Shown piece after piece: positions 25,440 to 37,246 of a stretch of DNA of 64,000 nt. The notes under the pieces are model-generated. The model did no database searches, was not told where the DNA came from, and saw only the letters and a program-made list of their open reading frames with translations. Position numbers and translations under genes: made by a program. Every line of letters starts with the position of its first letter. The first letter of the stretch is position 1. This DNA comes from Metarhizium brunneum (lineage: Eukaryota; Ascomycota; Sordariomycetes; Hypocreales; Clavicipitaceae): NCBI RefSeq assembly GCF_013426205.1, contig NC_089422.1, forward strand, positions 5,642,001 to 5,706,000, given 5' to 3'.

Positions 25440-26633
25440 ATGTCTCTCAAAACACTGCTCCTCCTCGCGGCCGCGCATCTCGCGCAGGCCGATTCCTCCC
25501 ACGCCCTCTTCTACAAGGTCGTCGACAGGGAAACAGCCCAGCGTATAGCCTCAATCAAGGGCCTTGCCGCAGCGGGCAACGACACCCCCGTGTTCAACGA
25601 CCAGGCATGTCCGCCCCAACCCCCACGAGCAAAATATACAAAAGACTAACAGGTCCAAAAACCAGGGCTTCTGGTTCTCCCACTTCACCGTCGGAGCGAG
25701 TCCAGACCTCGAAATCCTCATCGACACCGGCTCGTCGGACGCCATCCTCAACCCAGGCGTATACAAGCCCTCGCCGGGGTCCGTCAACGCCAACCGCCGC
25801 TTCAGAATCTCCTACGCCACCACCAACCCGGACGGATCGGGCACTCTGACCGTAAGTAAAAAAACCGCCCGCAACCCCCAACACAACAGGACGCTAAAGA
25901 CACCAAACGCCAGGCATCCGGCAACGTCTACCAAGACGTCATCACCCAGCTCTCAGCCAACCTCACCGTAGCCAACCAAACCCTAGGCGACATCCAAGAC
26001 CCAGCCTCACCACCGACCTTCCCGCGCGACGGCCTCATCGGCTACGCCAGCCAGCAGGGCAGCGCCCTCCGCGGCTCCCCCTTCATCAACAGCCTCTGCG
26101 ACCAGGGCGCCCTGTCAACGTGCCGCTTCGGCCTCGCCCTACGGCCCAACAAGACCGGCGAACTGTACTACGGCACACTAGCAACCGACACCTTCACAGA
26201 GCCGCTCACCACGGTCCCCCTAACACAGGGCGAGTGGGCGGTACAAGGCGACGTGACGGTCGACGGGGCGGCGGTCCAGCACGGCGCCAGCATCATCACC
26301 GACTCCGGGACGACCGTCATCTTCGGCCCCACGCACCGCGTCGCCGACGTCTTCGCGCGCGCCGGCGTCCAGGCCGTGCCCACGAGCACCGGCCTCGCGG
26401 GCTACTACAACTGCAGCGCCCCGCCGACCATTGGCCTCTCCTTTGCCGGCGCCAACTTTGACATTCTGCCCGAGGCGCTGGCGTTTGCCAGCGACGGCGA
26501 CAACTGCACCGCCGCGGTGCACGGGTCCGACGCCTTCGGGGACAATTGGCTCGTCGGCCAGGCGTTTTTCCAGGGGCGCTACGTCGACCACAACGTCGCC
26601 GACGGGACCATGGGCTTTGCCGACCTCAAGTGA
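25440..26633 (+). CDS. Secreted pepsin-family (A1) aspartic protease
   Basis: Secreted endopeptidase of 356 residues. Exons 25440-25604, 25666-25851 and 25914-26633. The signal peptide is MSLKTLLLLAAAHLAQA. The first catalytic aspartate lies in DTGSS and the second in DSGTT, the usual pair of the A1 family. The spacing between them, two later cysteines and a terminal aromatic-rich strand fit candidapepsin-type fungal proteases. There is no obvious GPI signal. Intron 1 (25605-25665) starts with GC (CAG|GCATGT) and ends CCAG; this is the only splice that keeps NDQ joined to GFWFSHFTVG in frame. Intron 2 is ordinary GT-AG. The gene is very GC-rich at third positions. Confidence 0.93.
25605..25665 (+). 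other. GC-AG intron in the aspartic protease gene
   Basis: 61 nt, donor CAG|GCATGT, acceptor ACCAG, phase 0. No GT donor near 25604 yields an uninterrupted frame into the conserved GFWF strand. Confidence 0.75.
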
Positions 26634-27086
26634 CGATATGCATGTGGACATCTGGACTTTGTGAGGTGGCCCCGGGGTGGAGAGGACATGCCGATGTGGT
26701 GTGCGCGTACGTTACATGGTGTATGCCTAATATACTCTTTAGATTTATTTGCACATGTCAAGCATTGATGAAAAACCACTCACTCCCGTTGCTGAGAAGC
26801 AAACGGTGCAAGTTTGCGAGGTGGATGCGGCATTTCACACACCGTCACAACGTGCTGACAACTCATCATACACAATACTCTATTACAACCTCGCCGAGGT
26901 CCCTGGTCATAAATCATAGCTCGCACGCTCGTGTGAAGCATCCAAGAACGCACACCCAGCTTGACACGTCTGCCCTCTTTCAAGGGCCACCTGCTCAACA
27001 ACCGCCCCAAATGCAAACACAAAATAAGACATCTACCGTGCGCCGAAAAAGGTGTATGCATCAAGACTTGTCCCCAGATCCGACGT
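26634..27086. other. Convergent intergenic region
   Basis: Holds the 3' ends of the protease (plus strand) and of the palmitoyltransferase gene (minus strand). No gene is supported. Confidence 0.6.
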
Positions 27087-29554
27087 CTATACCTCCTCCG
27101 TCTCGACGGATTCGTACCCCCCGCGTGTTCTCATGCCCGTGAGACTCATCAGTGTAGGGCTCTCGTACATGGCCGTGTAGTCCACTTTGCCACCCCCGAG
27201 GACAGCCGTTCCGTTCTCTCTCTGGCCAAAGACGGGAGCCGGATCACACCAAAAGTCCTTACAATTGGACACACAACCCCGGCTGTAGGGGTTCTTCTTC
27301 TTTCGTCTACTGTTACCAGTGGCAGCGCCACGGCCGGTAATCGTCTCGATAAAGGGGTCGACACCGAGAATGCGGCTCCATTGTTTGAGCATGCCCCCCT
27401 TGTGTCTACCTCCGTGGCCGCCGGCGGACGTGGTGGATGTCGCGGCCGCTGCGAGGGATGGATCCAGAGGTGTGCCGGTCGAGGTAAGCGCCGTAGTCGC
27501 TTCGCGAGTGTGAATTCCCGTCATGTTTTCAAACGTGGTCATGGCTCGGGACACTTGAACGAGCTGGGTGAACACCAGCATGGTCACCCATATCAGCTGC
27601 AGGCTGACCCAGACAGACAAGAGTAAAGTGTAGGCGTCCGAGTTGATGAGCTTGCAGAAGCCGGGACCGAGGACATTGCAAGACGCGGGAGCGTCTGTAG
27701 AAACGACACCAAAATCTAGATCAAGTTAGCAATATTGTCCTGGACTCCGACTAAAAATTGAACTCACAATAATACACTAGCCAGTCATAGGCAAGAATAC
27801 CAAAGGTCAGATTAACAAGGTACAAGAAAAAGTGTCTATGGTTGTTGATGCCAACGCAATTGTACACCCAGGGACAGTGACTACATTCACGTCGTCAGTG
27901 GAAACCTTAATCAAAACATCATTTGCTGCACGTACTGGTCATGCTTTGCTACACAGCGCTGGCAGCGTCTGCAATGCTTGCTTCGGAGCGGCGTACGAAT
28001 CATGCAAGTAACACAGAAATTGGCCTCGTCAAACCTCCAGCTAGCCAGAAGCTCGTCAATGACGGCCCGCTGCTCCGCGATGCCATTCAACTTTGGCACG
28101 AATCCAGGATCATATCGCATGCTCGCTGCGTAGAAGAATGTGGTCAACCCGAAAAGAACGCCAAATACAAGATTCAGAATCATGTGTGAGCTCTCGCCGC
28201 GAATCGTGGTCCACACTACAGTGCTGAGCCAGTTCACTCCAACGAGGAAGAGGGAGCCCGCGAAAATGCCAGCCATCCAGGGCTAGAGAGACGTCAGATG
28301 ACAGACGGGGAAAAATCCAGCACGGGTCCGAAACTCACCGTTTTGTGAAAGTGTCGCATGTCAGATGGAGCATACTCCAAAACCTGCGTCGCGCACCAAT
28401 GCGCGCAATACACAACCCCGGCCGCCAACGGAAGACCCAAGAATACCGGCGCATAGGAAATAACAATGAGCACGCCCCAAATCATAACCCACGGCCAGAA
28501 GAAGAGAAACTTGGATGTGAAGGCCCTCTTATCCTTAAGAAAATAATTGGCACCAGGCCACGGAGGAGTCACTGGATTGCCCTCGCGGTCGTAGCCGCAT
28601 TCCCTCAAGGCTCGATGCCACGCAGGCTGTGTATTTAGCTCGGTGGCCGTCACCGAAGGCGTCTTGCCGCTCTCAGTCTTCGCAAACCGGTCGGCGCCGT
28701 ACTCAATAATCTTCTGGATACATCCCGGATTGCCCTTGACCAAAGCCCAGTGGAGAGCTGTGAATCCCTGCTCATCGGCTGCGTGAACGCTGGCGCCCCA
28801 GCGCAGGAAGACGTCTACACACGAGGGGAAGCCTTTGTACGCTGCCCACATGAGTGAAGTGTGCCCAAAGGTATCGAGGACGTCGACGGGGATGCCCTGG
28901 TGCAAGAGCAGCACAATCAGCAGGGTATTTCCGTTGAAGGTTGAGATGTGCAGAGTATTGTAGCCTTGGGCATCGGTGATGAGCGGGTCGGCGCCGTGCT
29001 GGAGAAGCAGATTGACGGTGTAGTAATGGCATCGTTGGGCTGCCCACTGGAGAGGTGTAGCAACAGACTCGCCGCCTTTGCGGTTGATTTCGGCGCCGTG
29101 TTCGATAAGGAACTTGCACATGGCATACTGGTTGTTTATGGCAGCCCACTGGGATTGTCAGCGTCAAGTTTTACATCTTCCAGATTTCGTTGTCCAGTTT
29201 GACAATGACATCGTTGGAAGGGATGGGGGGTTTGCTGGCCGGCCTGCTTACATGTAGGGGCGTGATGCCCTCGTCGTCACTGTATGTAGCATCGAACTCT
29301 CCCGACTCAAATAGCTTCTCCATGGCAACGATGTCACCTATCCGCGCCAGCTGCATGATGTCCTTCTCGGGACTGACAGCGACAGCAGCGTCATCATCGC
29401 CCGCCTGGCCATCGGCGGCGAGGCTGCCCATTTCCATTTCGTTGTTGAGCTTCGGAGATGCAACCGAAGACTTGGTAGCAAACTGTATGGGGGGCGCACT
29501 GGCACCACTCGCGGACGCAGCGGATTTGCTGCTCGGTCTAGCAGGACTACTCAT
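27087..29554 (-). CDS. AKR1: Ankyrin-repeat DHHC protein S-palmitoyltransferase Akr1
   Basis: Golgi-type enzyme that attaches palmitate to cysteines of membrane-associated proteins. Five exons: 29554-29252, 29148-28339, 28282-27936, 27880-27768 and 27715-27087, with phases consistent, giving 733 residues, near the usual Akr1 length. Residues about 65-270 are ankyrin repeats ([34 protein letters not shown]). Then come membrane helices, the cysteine-rich domain ([20 protein letters not shown]) and the catalytic DHHCPWV. The second histidine is split by the third intron (CA|T), so DHHC appears only after splicing. More helices and a lysine-rich tail follow. A conserved housekeeping gene unrelated to the metabolite clusters. 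Confidence 0.96.
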
Positions 29555-30570
29555 GTAACGGCAGGAGCAGCAGGCCTGCGCAGCGCCCGGATGGCCCGGT
29601 TGACAGGGGAGCCAAACGAGAGATTCGGTGTTGAGATGTTGGGGGATGCGCCTCGAAGCGTCGTGGCTGACAAAACCCGAGTGCAAGAATTCTCGAGGCT
29701 GGTTGTGCCGAGGGCAGCTGCTTACGGAGTATTCCGTACGTGCTGGGGAATTAAGGTTGTGGCAAAAACAAAATCATGAGAACGCAACGGCCGCACACAG
29801 GGTAAGCATTGCAAAAGGGATAGCAAACTTTAGCACTGGTGCAGGATTTCTTTGTATCCGAGGCGGCGTGATCTGGATGAGATGGAAATTATCCCGGACG
29901 GGGATGAGGGAACCGACGGACCCGCTGGCCACTCAGAAGCCAATGCTCAGAGCTGAACGAGGCTGAGCAGGGCGGCCGTGCAGGGGTCAATGGACCCCGT
30001 GGCTATCAGCGATTTGATCATGTCTGGACAATTCACCATTTGCACCATGAGACAAATATTCCAGCAGGCGCATCTCAATAATTTTTTTTTATTTCACTTC
30101 ATCCACACAATCATCTTATGTATCTCCCCTCAAATCACAATTACCTACACAAATCCTGCGCCTACATGTAGTCTCTTTCGTCGTCCTCCATATCTGAGAC
30201 CCGCCTGGGGCAATGACACGACGAAGCCCCGTGGCTACGGAGTACAGCGTGGCTTGTCAGGGGACCAGTGACAGCTCAACCACACATGTGCAGTCTGGTG
30301 CAATTACCGCCCTTTCTTTCTGTGGCTGGTGTCCCCTTCGACCTGTGGCGTAAACTTTCTGCCAAGGTCGCAACACCACATCCACATGGTTCGATAAATG
30401 CTGCGATCCAAGCCGTCAAACCACCCTCGCACAAGGTCCAAACCTTCAACACACGATACATGCTGCGCATATACGCCACGCCAACCTCTCCTCCGCAGCT
30501 ATAACCACGAGCTTCCTGCTCAATCCTACCCCCCCTCTCCTCCCACATCGCCCTCATCATCACGATCACC
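29555..30570. promoter_or_regulatory. Divergent promoter region between Akr1 and SRP receptor beta genes
   Basis: About 1 kb between two outward-facing starts. No gene is seen. It includes a T-rich stretch at 30081-30090 and pyrimidine-rich sequence just before ATG 30571, common in fungal promoters. Confidence 0.45.
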
Positions 30571-31428
30571 ATGCCGACAGCCACGCAAATCGTCGAGGCG
30601 CTCCTCACGCCGTCCATCCCCGTCATCCTCCTCGGGTTCCTCATCATGATCGGCGGCCCGATCCTGCTACACTTCGTCCTCGCCTCCTCCGCCACATACA
30701 CCATCGCCCCGACCGTGCTCCTCATCGGGCCCGAAAACGCCGGCAAGACGTCCCTGCTCACCCTCCTCGAGCGCGGCACCAATCCCGCCGACACGCACAC
30801 CACGCAGCGCACGCAATCCGTCGAACTAAACGCCACCACCGACGCCAAGACCAAAGGCTCCTTCAGGAACCACGACGACTCGTCGGGCACCTACACCAAG
30901 TTCCTGCTCGTCGACACCCCGGGCCACGGCAAGCTCCGCAACGTAGCCATGGCCAAGCTGGCCGACGCCGACAAGTTAAAAGCCGTGGTGTTCATGGTCG
31001 ACGCCGCCGCCCTGGGCGAGCAGGAGACGCTCGCCCCCACCGCCGCATATCTCCACGACGTGCTGCTGCATCTGCAGCGCAGGGCGGGCGACAAGGGGAA
31101 GAACAAGGCCGCGGTCCCGGTCTTGATTGCCGCCAACAAGATGGACTTGTTTACCGCGCTGCCGGCCAACCTGGTCAAGAGCCAGCTGGAGAATGAGCTG
31201 ACGCGGATTCGGGCCTCGAAGAGCAAGGGACTTTTGGACTCGGGCGTTGGCGTCGACGAGATTGGGTCAGAGGACCAGGATTCGTGGCTGGGTGAGTATG
31301 GCTCGGAAAAGTTTTCGTTTCAGCAGATGGGCGAGTTTGATATCGATGTCGAGGTTGTCCCTGGAAGTGTTACTACCAAGGAGGCAGATGTTGACAAGTG
31401 GTGGTGGTGGATGGCGCAGCGTGTATAA
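30571..31428 (+). CDS. SRP102: Signal recognition particle receptor subunit beta
   Basis: ER-membrane GTPase that anchors the SRP receptor alpha subunit during co-translational targeting. A single exon of 285 residues. The N-terminal membrane anchor is at about 14-40 (IPVILLGFLIMIGGPILL). The GTPase motifs are G1 GPENAGKTSL, G3 DTPGHGKLR and G4 ANKMDL, and the C-terminus ends in tryptophans (KWWWWM), as in fungal SRP-beta proteins. The context of the start, caccATGcc, is good. Length fits the family. Confidence 0.95.
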   Translation: MPTATQIVEALLTPSIPVILLGFLIMIGGPILLHFVLASSATYTIAPTVLLIGPENAGKTSLLTLLERGTNPADTHTTQRTQSVELNATTDAKTKGSFRNHDDSSGTYTKFLLVDTPGHGKLRNVAMAKLADADKLKAVVFMVDAAALGEQETLAPTAAYLHDVLLHLQRRAGDKGKNKAAVPVLIAANKMDLFTALPANLVKSQLENELTRIRASKSKGLLDSGVGVDEIGSEDQDSWLGEYGSEKFSFQQMGEFDIDVEVVPGSVTTKEADVDKWWWWMAQRV

Positions 31429-31720
31429 ATAAATTCTCCCTGGACAAGCTAATGAAGTGGGCAAGGGTATACTTCACTATACTAGTATTAATTTCAAACA
31501 TTACCTCGTTCATCCATCGCCATGGGACACAGCACATCATCCGTATTTGTAACTAAATGCATTCATTTAGAAAATCTAAATCATCTGTGTAGATGTTGAG
31601 TCTACTACCCATACCCAGTTGATCATCCAATGAAATCCTCATTTCATATCTACAGTCGCAAACAAAACGCCCAATCATGCCACCATATAAAGATTTAGAA
31701 AAGCAAAACATGCCCGCATC

Positions 31721-33327
31721 TTATTTCTTGTTGACCATCCAAGTCAACAAATCAACCTTTGTAACAACACCAATAGGCTTGGACAATGATCCCTTCTCGT
31801 CACTGCGTGCTGTCACGACTGCGGCGCTGTTCCACTCAAAGAACTTGCTAAGGGTAGATAGTGGCGTATCCAGGGTAATTTCGACAAACTTTCGCTTGGG
31901 GCCAGTGGTCTTGGCCACGGAAGCGCTCTGTCGGGGATCGGTGACAATTTCGTCCAGACGGCTAAAGTTGAACATGACGTCCTTGACGGGGTTCTGGGGT
32001 GTGGCCCGGCCACGGGAGATGTATGACAGCAGGTTGCCGAGGGTGACAATACCGACAAGCTTGGAGGTGGCAGACAGCACCGGAAGCTGATCGAAGCCCT
32101 TGTCACGCATAGTCTCAATGGCTTCGGAGCACGGAGCAGTATCGACGACAGAAGTAACCGGCTTCAGACGGAGAGAGGCAATGGTAGCACCAGCGTAGGG
32201 ATCGGAAGCATCACCGCCAGTGGCGTTCTTGGCGAGGGAGGTTTCAGCGCTGCCGGTGGACAGGAGACCGTTGGCGGCGAGCCAGTCGTCGTCGGCAAAC
32301 TTGGACAAGTAGCTGCGGATGCTATCGGGCAACACGACAACCACAACATCACCCTTCTTGAAACCGTAGTCCTTGACGGCTTTGAGCATGGCAGCCATGG
32401 CCGATCCAGAAGAGCCGCCGACGAGAAGACCTTCTTCGGCAATCAAGCGTCTCGCAAGGACAAACGACTCCTCGTCATCCGTCTTGTACCACTTGTCAAC
32501 AATTTCACGGTCCAAAACATCTGGGATGAAGTCGTATCCAATGCCCTCCACTTTGTACGGCTCATTCACATGCTCCTGGTTCAGGGATTCCGGCAGAGCA
32601 AGAACACTGCCCTGAGGATCGGCAGCAATAACCTTGATGTCCTTGCTGTGCTTCTTCAAGCCACGGGCAATACCGGTAATAGTGCCGCCAGTGCCAGCAC
32701 CAGCAACAACAGCAGTAATCTTGCCACCCGTCTGTTCCCATATCTCCTCAGCGGTACCATGCTCGTGGGCAAGCGGGTTATCGGCATTACCGTACTGGTC
32801 GAGGATATGGGCGTTGGGGATTTCCTTTTCAAGACGGCGCGCGACTCCAATGTGCGATTCGGGAGCGTCCCAGGCGGCCTGGGTGGGAGTACGGATGATG
32901 GTGGCGCCGAGGGCTCGAAGCACAGAAACTTTTTCGGCCGACATTTTCTCGGGCATGGTGATGATGGTTTTGTAGCCTTTGATGGCACCAACGAGGGCCA
33001 GACCAATGCCGCTATGGCGACGTGTTATTTTCACTCATGGCATGTTGTGGGAAGAAGAACATACGTGTTGCCGCTGGTGGGCTCAATCAAAGTATCGCCC
33101 GGCTTTATCCTGCCACTCTTCTCGGCCTCCTCCACCATTCGCAAGGCAATCCTGTCCTTGACACTGCCGCCGGCATTGAACAGCTCCGTCTTTGCGTAAA
33201 CGTCGCATTCTACGCCGAGCGACTGAGGCACCTTGTTGAGTCGGACGAGGGGAGTGTTGCCGATCAGCTCGGTGGCGGAGAGGACAGTGGCAGGCTTGCG
33301 CCCAACATGAGGCACTCCGCTAGCCAT
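31721..33327 (-). CDS. CYS4: Cystathionine beta-synthase
   Basis: PLP enzyme of transsulfuration that condenses serine and homocysteine to cystathionine. Two exons, 33327-33065 and 33011-31721, with a 51-nt intron (GTATGT...CATAG) at phase 2, giving 517 residues. The PLP lysine is Lys57 in GGSVKDRIA, the phosphate-binding loop is GTGGTITG, and GNTPLVRL and EPTSGNTGIGLA mark the fold. The C-terminal part has two CBS (Bateman) repeats, including FDQLPVLS and [10 protein letters not shown]. Like other fungal enzymes it lacks the N-terminal haem-binding segment of animal enzymes. The gene ends about 290 bp from the SRP receptor gene, tail to tail. Confidence 0.96.
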
Positions 33328-34204
33328 GGCGACAGATGATAGATGCAGTTAAGGAGAAGAAATAAAAGGATTATTGTGACGGGGAGGAAGAGGATTGTAG
33401 AGAAAGAGGAGAGGACAGGTATCCACCAAGGATTCTGGAAGAGATGCAAAGAAAGAGCGGACGCAGGTGGCGTGGCACAACCACGAAGTGGCATGCATTG
33501 AACTCTGCAACTCAGACTTTTTTTGCTTGCAGCTGCCCCGCGGCGGGGCACCAGACAGTAAGCCGAAACGGGTAGATGGCCGATAGCCGATGATGATGGT
33601 GCCGAAGGTATCCGCTGGTCGCACCACAGGTAACTGTCAGCATAAAAACGAATGCAGAGTACATAAAATGCATATAGGGTACTCCGTGCCTGGCCCTCGC
33701 ACCTCGCAGTTGCAGCCGTACCTGAACCAAGGCGCAACTTTGCAGAAGTTCAGTTGATGATACTTTTGACTTGGATACTAAGTTCCGACGGTCTGGCACA
33801 TGGATTCCTACTCAAGGTGCCGCATGCACCACTGCAATCAGATATCTAGGCCCATTCACGGTCCAGCAACATCACGATTCAAGTTTGAGATGCACAGACT
33901 AGTTCCACGTTTTTACCATAACAATGCCAAAACGAATGGTGTTTGATGATAATTTGATCGCAGGAATTGAACCCAGGCATTAAACAGGGGGGGAGGGACA
34001 TTGGTTGCCCTGTGCGAATGAAAGGTCCTGTGGTTACGTGACTCACCACCAGACTACTGTTGGTGGGAGTCATATTACTTCCATCTCCTTTCCCATTCCA
34101 CCGGCTCCAAACTCCATATCAGGCCCCTTTTAAACTCTCTCATGAAGCTCATCTGACCAATCCGTCCCAAATCTACCCATTCCCCGTAAAAAGACCCTGA
34201 GGAA
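33328..34204. promoter_or_regulatory. Divergent promoter region between CBS and glutaminyl-tRNA synthetase genes
   Basis: About 0.9 kb with no supported gene. A tRNA T-arm-like string occurs at about 33965-33980 but has no partner stems. Confidence 0.45.
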
Positions 34205-36362
34205 ATGGCAGGCCAGGCTCCAGAACACGCGACTGAAGCTCTCGCTCAGCTTCAGCTTGATGAAGAAACAGGCGAAATGGTGCCTAAGCGGGAACTGAAG
34301 AAACGACAGCAAAAGCGGGCAAGGAAGGCCGCCATTGCCGCCGCGCGAGCTGAGAAACCAAATAATACACCAAAACAACAACTTCCACCGCAAGAGAAGA
34401 CGGATGGCATACAAGTTGATCCCGATGCCATGTTCACGCGGGGCTTTCTCGCGGATGTGTACAACGAACTCCCAGCCGAGCGCGTTGTCACACGATTTCC
34501 GCCCGAACCAAACGGGTTTCTGCATCTCGGCCACGCAAAAGCTATCGCAGTTGACTTTGGATTCGCCCGATATCACGGCGGTAAAACGGCAAGTCATCCA
34601 GCCTCAGGTGGACAGCAATGGGCCTAGAGCTAACCAAAACCCAAGATTCTTAGGCAAGACATTTACATTGATGCGTAGCCAAGTACTGTCACTAATCTTT
34701 TTCCGCTAAGGTTCGACGATACAAATCCAGACGCCGAGGAGAAAGGGTTTATTGATGCTATCAAAGAGACGATACGTTGGCTGGGGTATACTCCACATGC
34801 CATCACATACTCGAGCGACAACTTTCAAAAACTTTACGACTATGCAGAACAACTAATAGAGTTGGGAAAGGCGTACGTTTGCCACTGCAACGAATCCGAG
34901 ATCAAGCGGCAGCGGGGTGGACATGAAGGCAAAGAAGGACCGAGGTACAGATGCGACCACTCTGAGCAGGATGTGTCGACAAACCTGGTCAAATTCCGCA
35001 TGATGCGCGACGGCAAATATAAGCCTCAAACGGCCTTCCTACGCCTGAAGCAAGACATTTCGAATCCAAACCCACAGATGTGGGATCTCGCAGCATACCG
35101 CATCCCAAAGGACCAAACTCCGCACCACAGAACCGGGAATCGATGGAACATCTACCCAACCTATGACTTTGCACACTGTCTATGCGACAGCTTGGAGGGG
35201 GTGACTCACAGTCTCTGCACATCTGAATTTGTATTGTCACGGGAGAGCTACGAATGGCTCAACAAGAGCCTCAAGGTTTATGAACCCATGCAAAGGGAAT
35301 TTGGTATGCAATGCCGCTATTCCTTGCTTTCGAGTTTCAAATTGACATGATGTAGGCCGACTGAATTTGAATGGAACCATCATGAGCAAGCGAGGGTTGT
35401 CAGCTCTTGTCGAAGACAAAATCGTCCGAGGCTGGGATGACCCTCGTCTCTACACTCTGGTAGCCCTGCGCCGACGTGGCGTTCCACCTGGTGCGATTTT
35501 ATCCTTCATCAATGAACTCGGAGTCACGAATTCGAGAACGTTCATTCAAGTGAACCGTTTTGAGCAATCTGTTCGAAAGTACCTGGAAACAACGGTGCCT
35601 CGTCTGATGCTTGTCCTGGACCCTGTGGCTTTGGTGATTGAGGACGAAATTGATCCTGGAATCTCCGAGCGCCGTATTCCATCTCCCACGTCGGAGTTGA
35701 ATGGCCACACCCAGCGTCTGACACAAACCCTCTTTATAGAGCGGTCCGATTTCCGAGAGGCTGATAGTAAGGACTACTTCCGTCTAGCACCTGGGAAGAC
35801 GGTCGGGCTCATCCAATCGCCATACCCAGTCAAGGTCGTGAGCTTTTCCAAGAGCCCAACCACAGGCATCGTCACTGAGGTCCGAGCTGTATTCGACAAG
35901 GACTGCAAAAAGCCCAAGGCGTATATCCATTGGGTGCCGGAGGGATCTAGAGCGGTAGAAGTGCGTGTGCACGCTCCCCTCTTCAAGTCGGATGATCCGA
36001 TGCAAACCGAAGGCGGGTTTAGGAACGATATTCGTCCTGATAGCGAGACGATCTATCCTGGTGCTTTGATTTCGAGTGGGTTCGATGAAGTGCGCAAGAC
36101 TGCTCCCTGGCCCAAGGTTGCTGCCAACAACGAGGGCAGTGCTCCGGAAAGCGTCAGGTTCCAGGCCATGCGCACTGGTTATTTTGTAGGTGTACAATCT
36201 TCATTCATCGTGAAAATCCGCGTGCCTTTGGAGGTATCGTGCATTCTATGCAGAGTTTCTAACAACGCTTGCCATACTCAGACCGTCGACCCTGATACCA
36301 CTGATGATCATGTAGTTCTTAACCGCATTGTTTCGCTGAAAGAAGACAGCGGCAAGAATTGA
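34205..36362 (+). CDS. GLN4: Glutaminyl-tRNA synthetase, cytoplasmic
   Basis: Charges tRNA-Gln with glutamine. Best model: exons 34205-34588, 34646-34653 (8 nt), 34711-35303, 35356-36185 and 36282-36362, giving 631 residues. The N-terminal lysine/arginine-rich extension is followed by [15 protein letters not shown] (HIGH motif), [34 protein letters not shown]-type MSKRGL (KMSKS motif) and the C-terminal anticodon-binding beta-barrels. The first two introns use GC donors and are each 57 nt; only with the 8-nt exon does the sequence read [13 protein letters not shown] in frame. Intron 4 (96 nt) is a multiple of three and could be retained. The family's usual length is longer because animal and yeast forms have a larger N-terminal domain. 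Confidence 0.93.
34589..34645 (+). other. GC-AG intron 1 of the glutaminyl-tRNA synthetase gene
   Basis: 57 nt, donor ACG|GCAAGT (perfect GC-donor consensus downstream part), branch-like GCTAACC, acceptor CCAAG, phase 0. Confidence 0.65.
34646..34653 (+). other. 8-nt microexon of the glutaminyl-tRNA synthetase gene
   Basis: ATTCTTAG encodes Ile-Leu and two bases of Arg. It restores the conserved LRFDDTNP block. I tried all GT donors and nearby acceptors; each leaves a one-base shift or a stop. Confidence 0.65.
34654..34710 (+). other. GC-AG intron 2 of the glutaminyl-tRNA synthetase gene
   Basis: 57 nt, donor TTAG|GCAAGA, branch-like CACTAAT, pyrimidine tract, acceptor GCTAAG, phase 2. Confidence 0.65.
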
Positions 36363-36896
36363 ACGGCCGATAGTAGAGGCAAACACGACTGAGCGTGCAC
36401 ATGTGGCATGATCTAATCTTGAACTTATTGCTAGCCACGTTGGGATCCGTTTCGTTTTAATATTGACGAGAATCCTTTTCTTTGGGCACTTATCTATAAT
36501 CAGCGTGGTTTGTGAAAGGAGTCTAGCTGTCACACCTTCATTTTCGCAACCCCAGGCCGTTCAAGTCGTTTCATATTCTTGTATCACTTGTATCGAAAGT
36601 AAATGAGAGCAGGATGCAAGCGTCAGCCAAATGCCAGAAGACGGCGAAGCCGGTTCGCAATGCCGGCATTTGTGGGCTTGAAGATTGAGCAAAGAGCTAC
36701 AACAACTATCACGGATGGGTATCAAGTCTGACTGTGGGACAATAGAGAGAGCTAAAAGATCAATCGATAGCGGCTCTTGCCTAACTGTCGCAATATGCAG
36801 CGTGAGATGTGCGCCGTTGGCTCTTGTCTTAAGCGTCAAGTTTCTTGGTTTCTCACCTTCACGTCTAAGAGTCGCATACATAGCTCACGTTTCGTT

Positions 36897-36940
36897 CAGT
36901 TCTGATTCACCGAAGGATCAGTTCTGATTCACTCAAGGAT
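36897..36940. repeat. 22-bp tandem duplication
   Basis: Two copies of CAGTTCTGATTCACnnAAGGAT, 36897-36918 and 36919-36940, differing at two adjacent positions. Confidence 0.85.
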
Positions 36941-37048
36941 ATCTTGCCCATGTCTCCACAATTTACTAGGCAGAAAAAATTACATCACAATAAACGGGGG
37001 AGGCAAAGGCACATGTGCAGCAAGTTGTTGCAATTAGTGGCGATCTTT

Positions 37049-37096
37049 CTCGTCGCTCGCGCTTTTTTTCTTCTCGTCGCTCGCGCTTTTTTTCTT
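37049..37096. repeat. 24-bp exact tandem duplication
   Basis: Two identical 24-bp units, 37049-37072 and 37073-37096, each a GC-rich CTCGTCGCTCGCGC block followed by a T-rich tail, about 150 bp upstream of the helicase-like gene. Confidence 0.9.
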
Positions 37097-37246
37097 TTCG
37101 ACTCGACAACCGTCTACTATCTACTCTTCAGAGTTCTACATTCTGCACAGCTAAGCTGCGGCACTCTATCTGATGTCCTAGAATACCTTCGTATTTGGAA
37201 TATTCGCTCTAGATTTCACAAGCGGCTTGGGCACTCCTTGGCAATA

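Larger units (their letters stand above)
36363..37246. other. Intergenic region with two short tandem repeats
   Basis: No gene is supported. It contains a 22-bp near-perfect duplication at 36897-36940 and an exact 24-bp duplication at 37049-37096. Confidence 0.6.

Noticed and set aside
27881..27945. DQHC instead of DHHC in the palmitoyltransferase
   Set aside because: An intron lies inside the second histidine codon; after splicing the motif is canonical DHHC.
33955..33985. tRNA-like T-arm string (reverse strand GGGTTCAATTCC)
   Set aside because: The flanking bases do not form a T stem, and no acceptor, D or anticodon arm can be drawn.
34581..34710. Frameshift in glutaminyl-tRNA synthetase
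   Set aside because: An 8-nt exon with two GC-AG introns restores the frame and the conserved motif, and an essential gene is unlikely to be broken.
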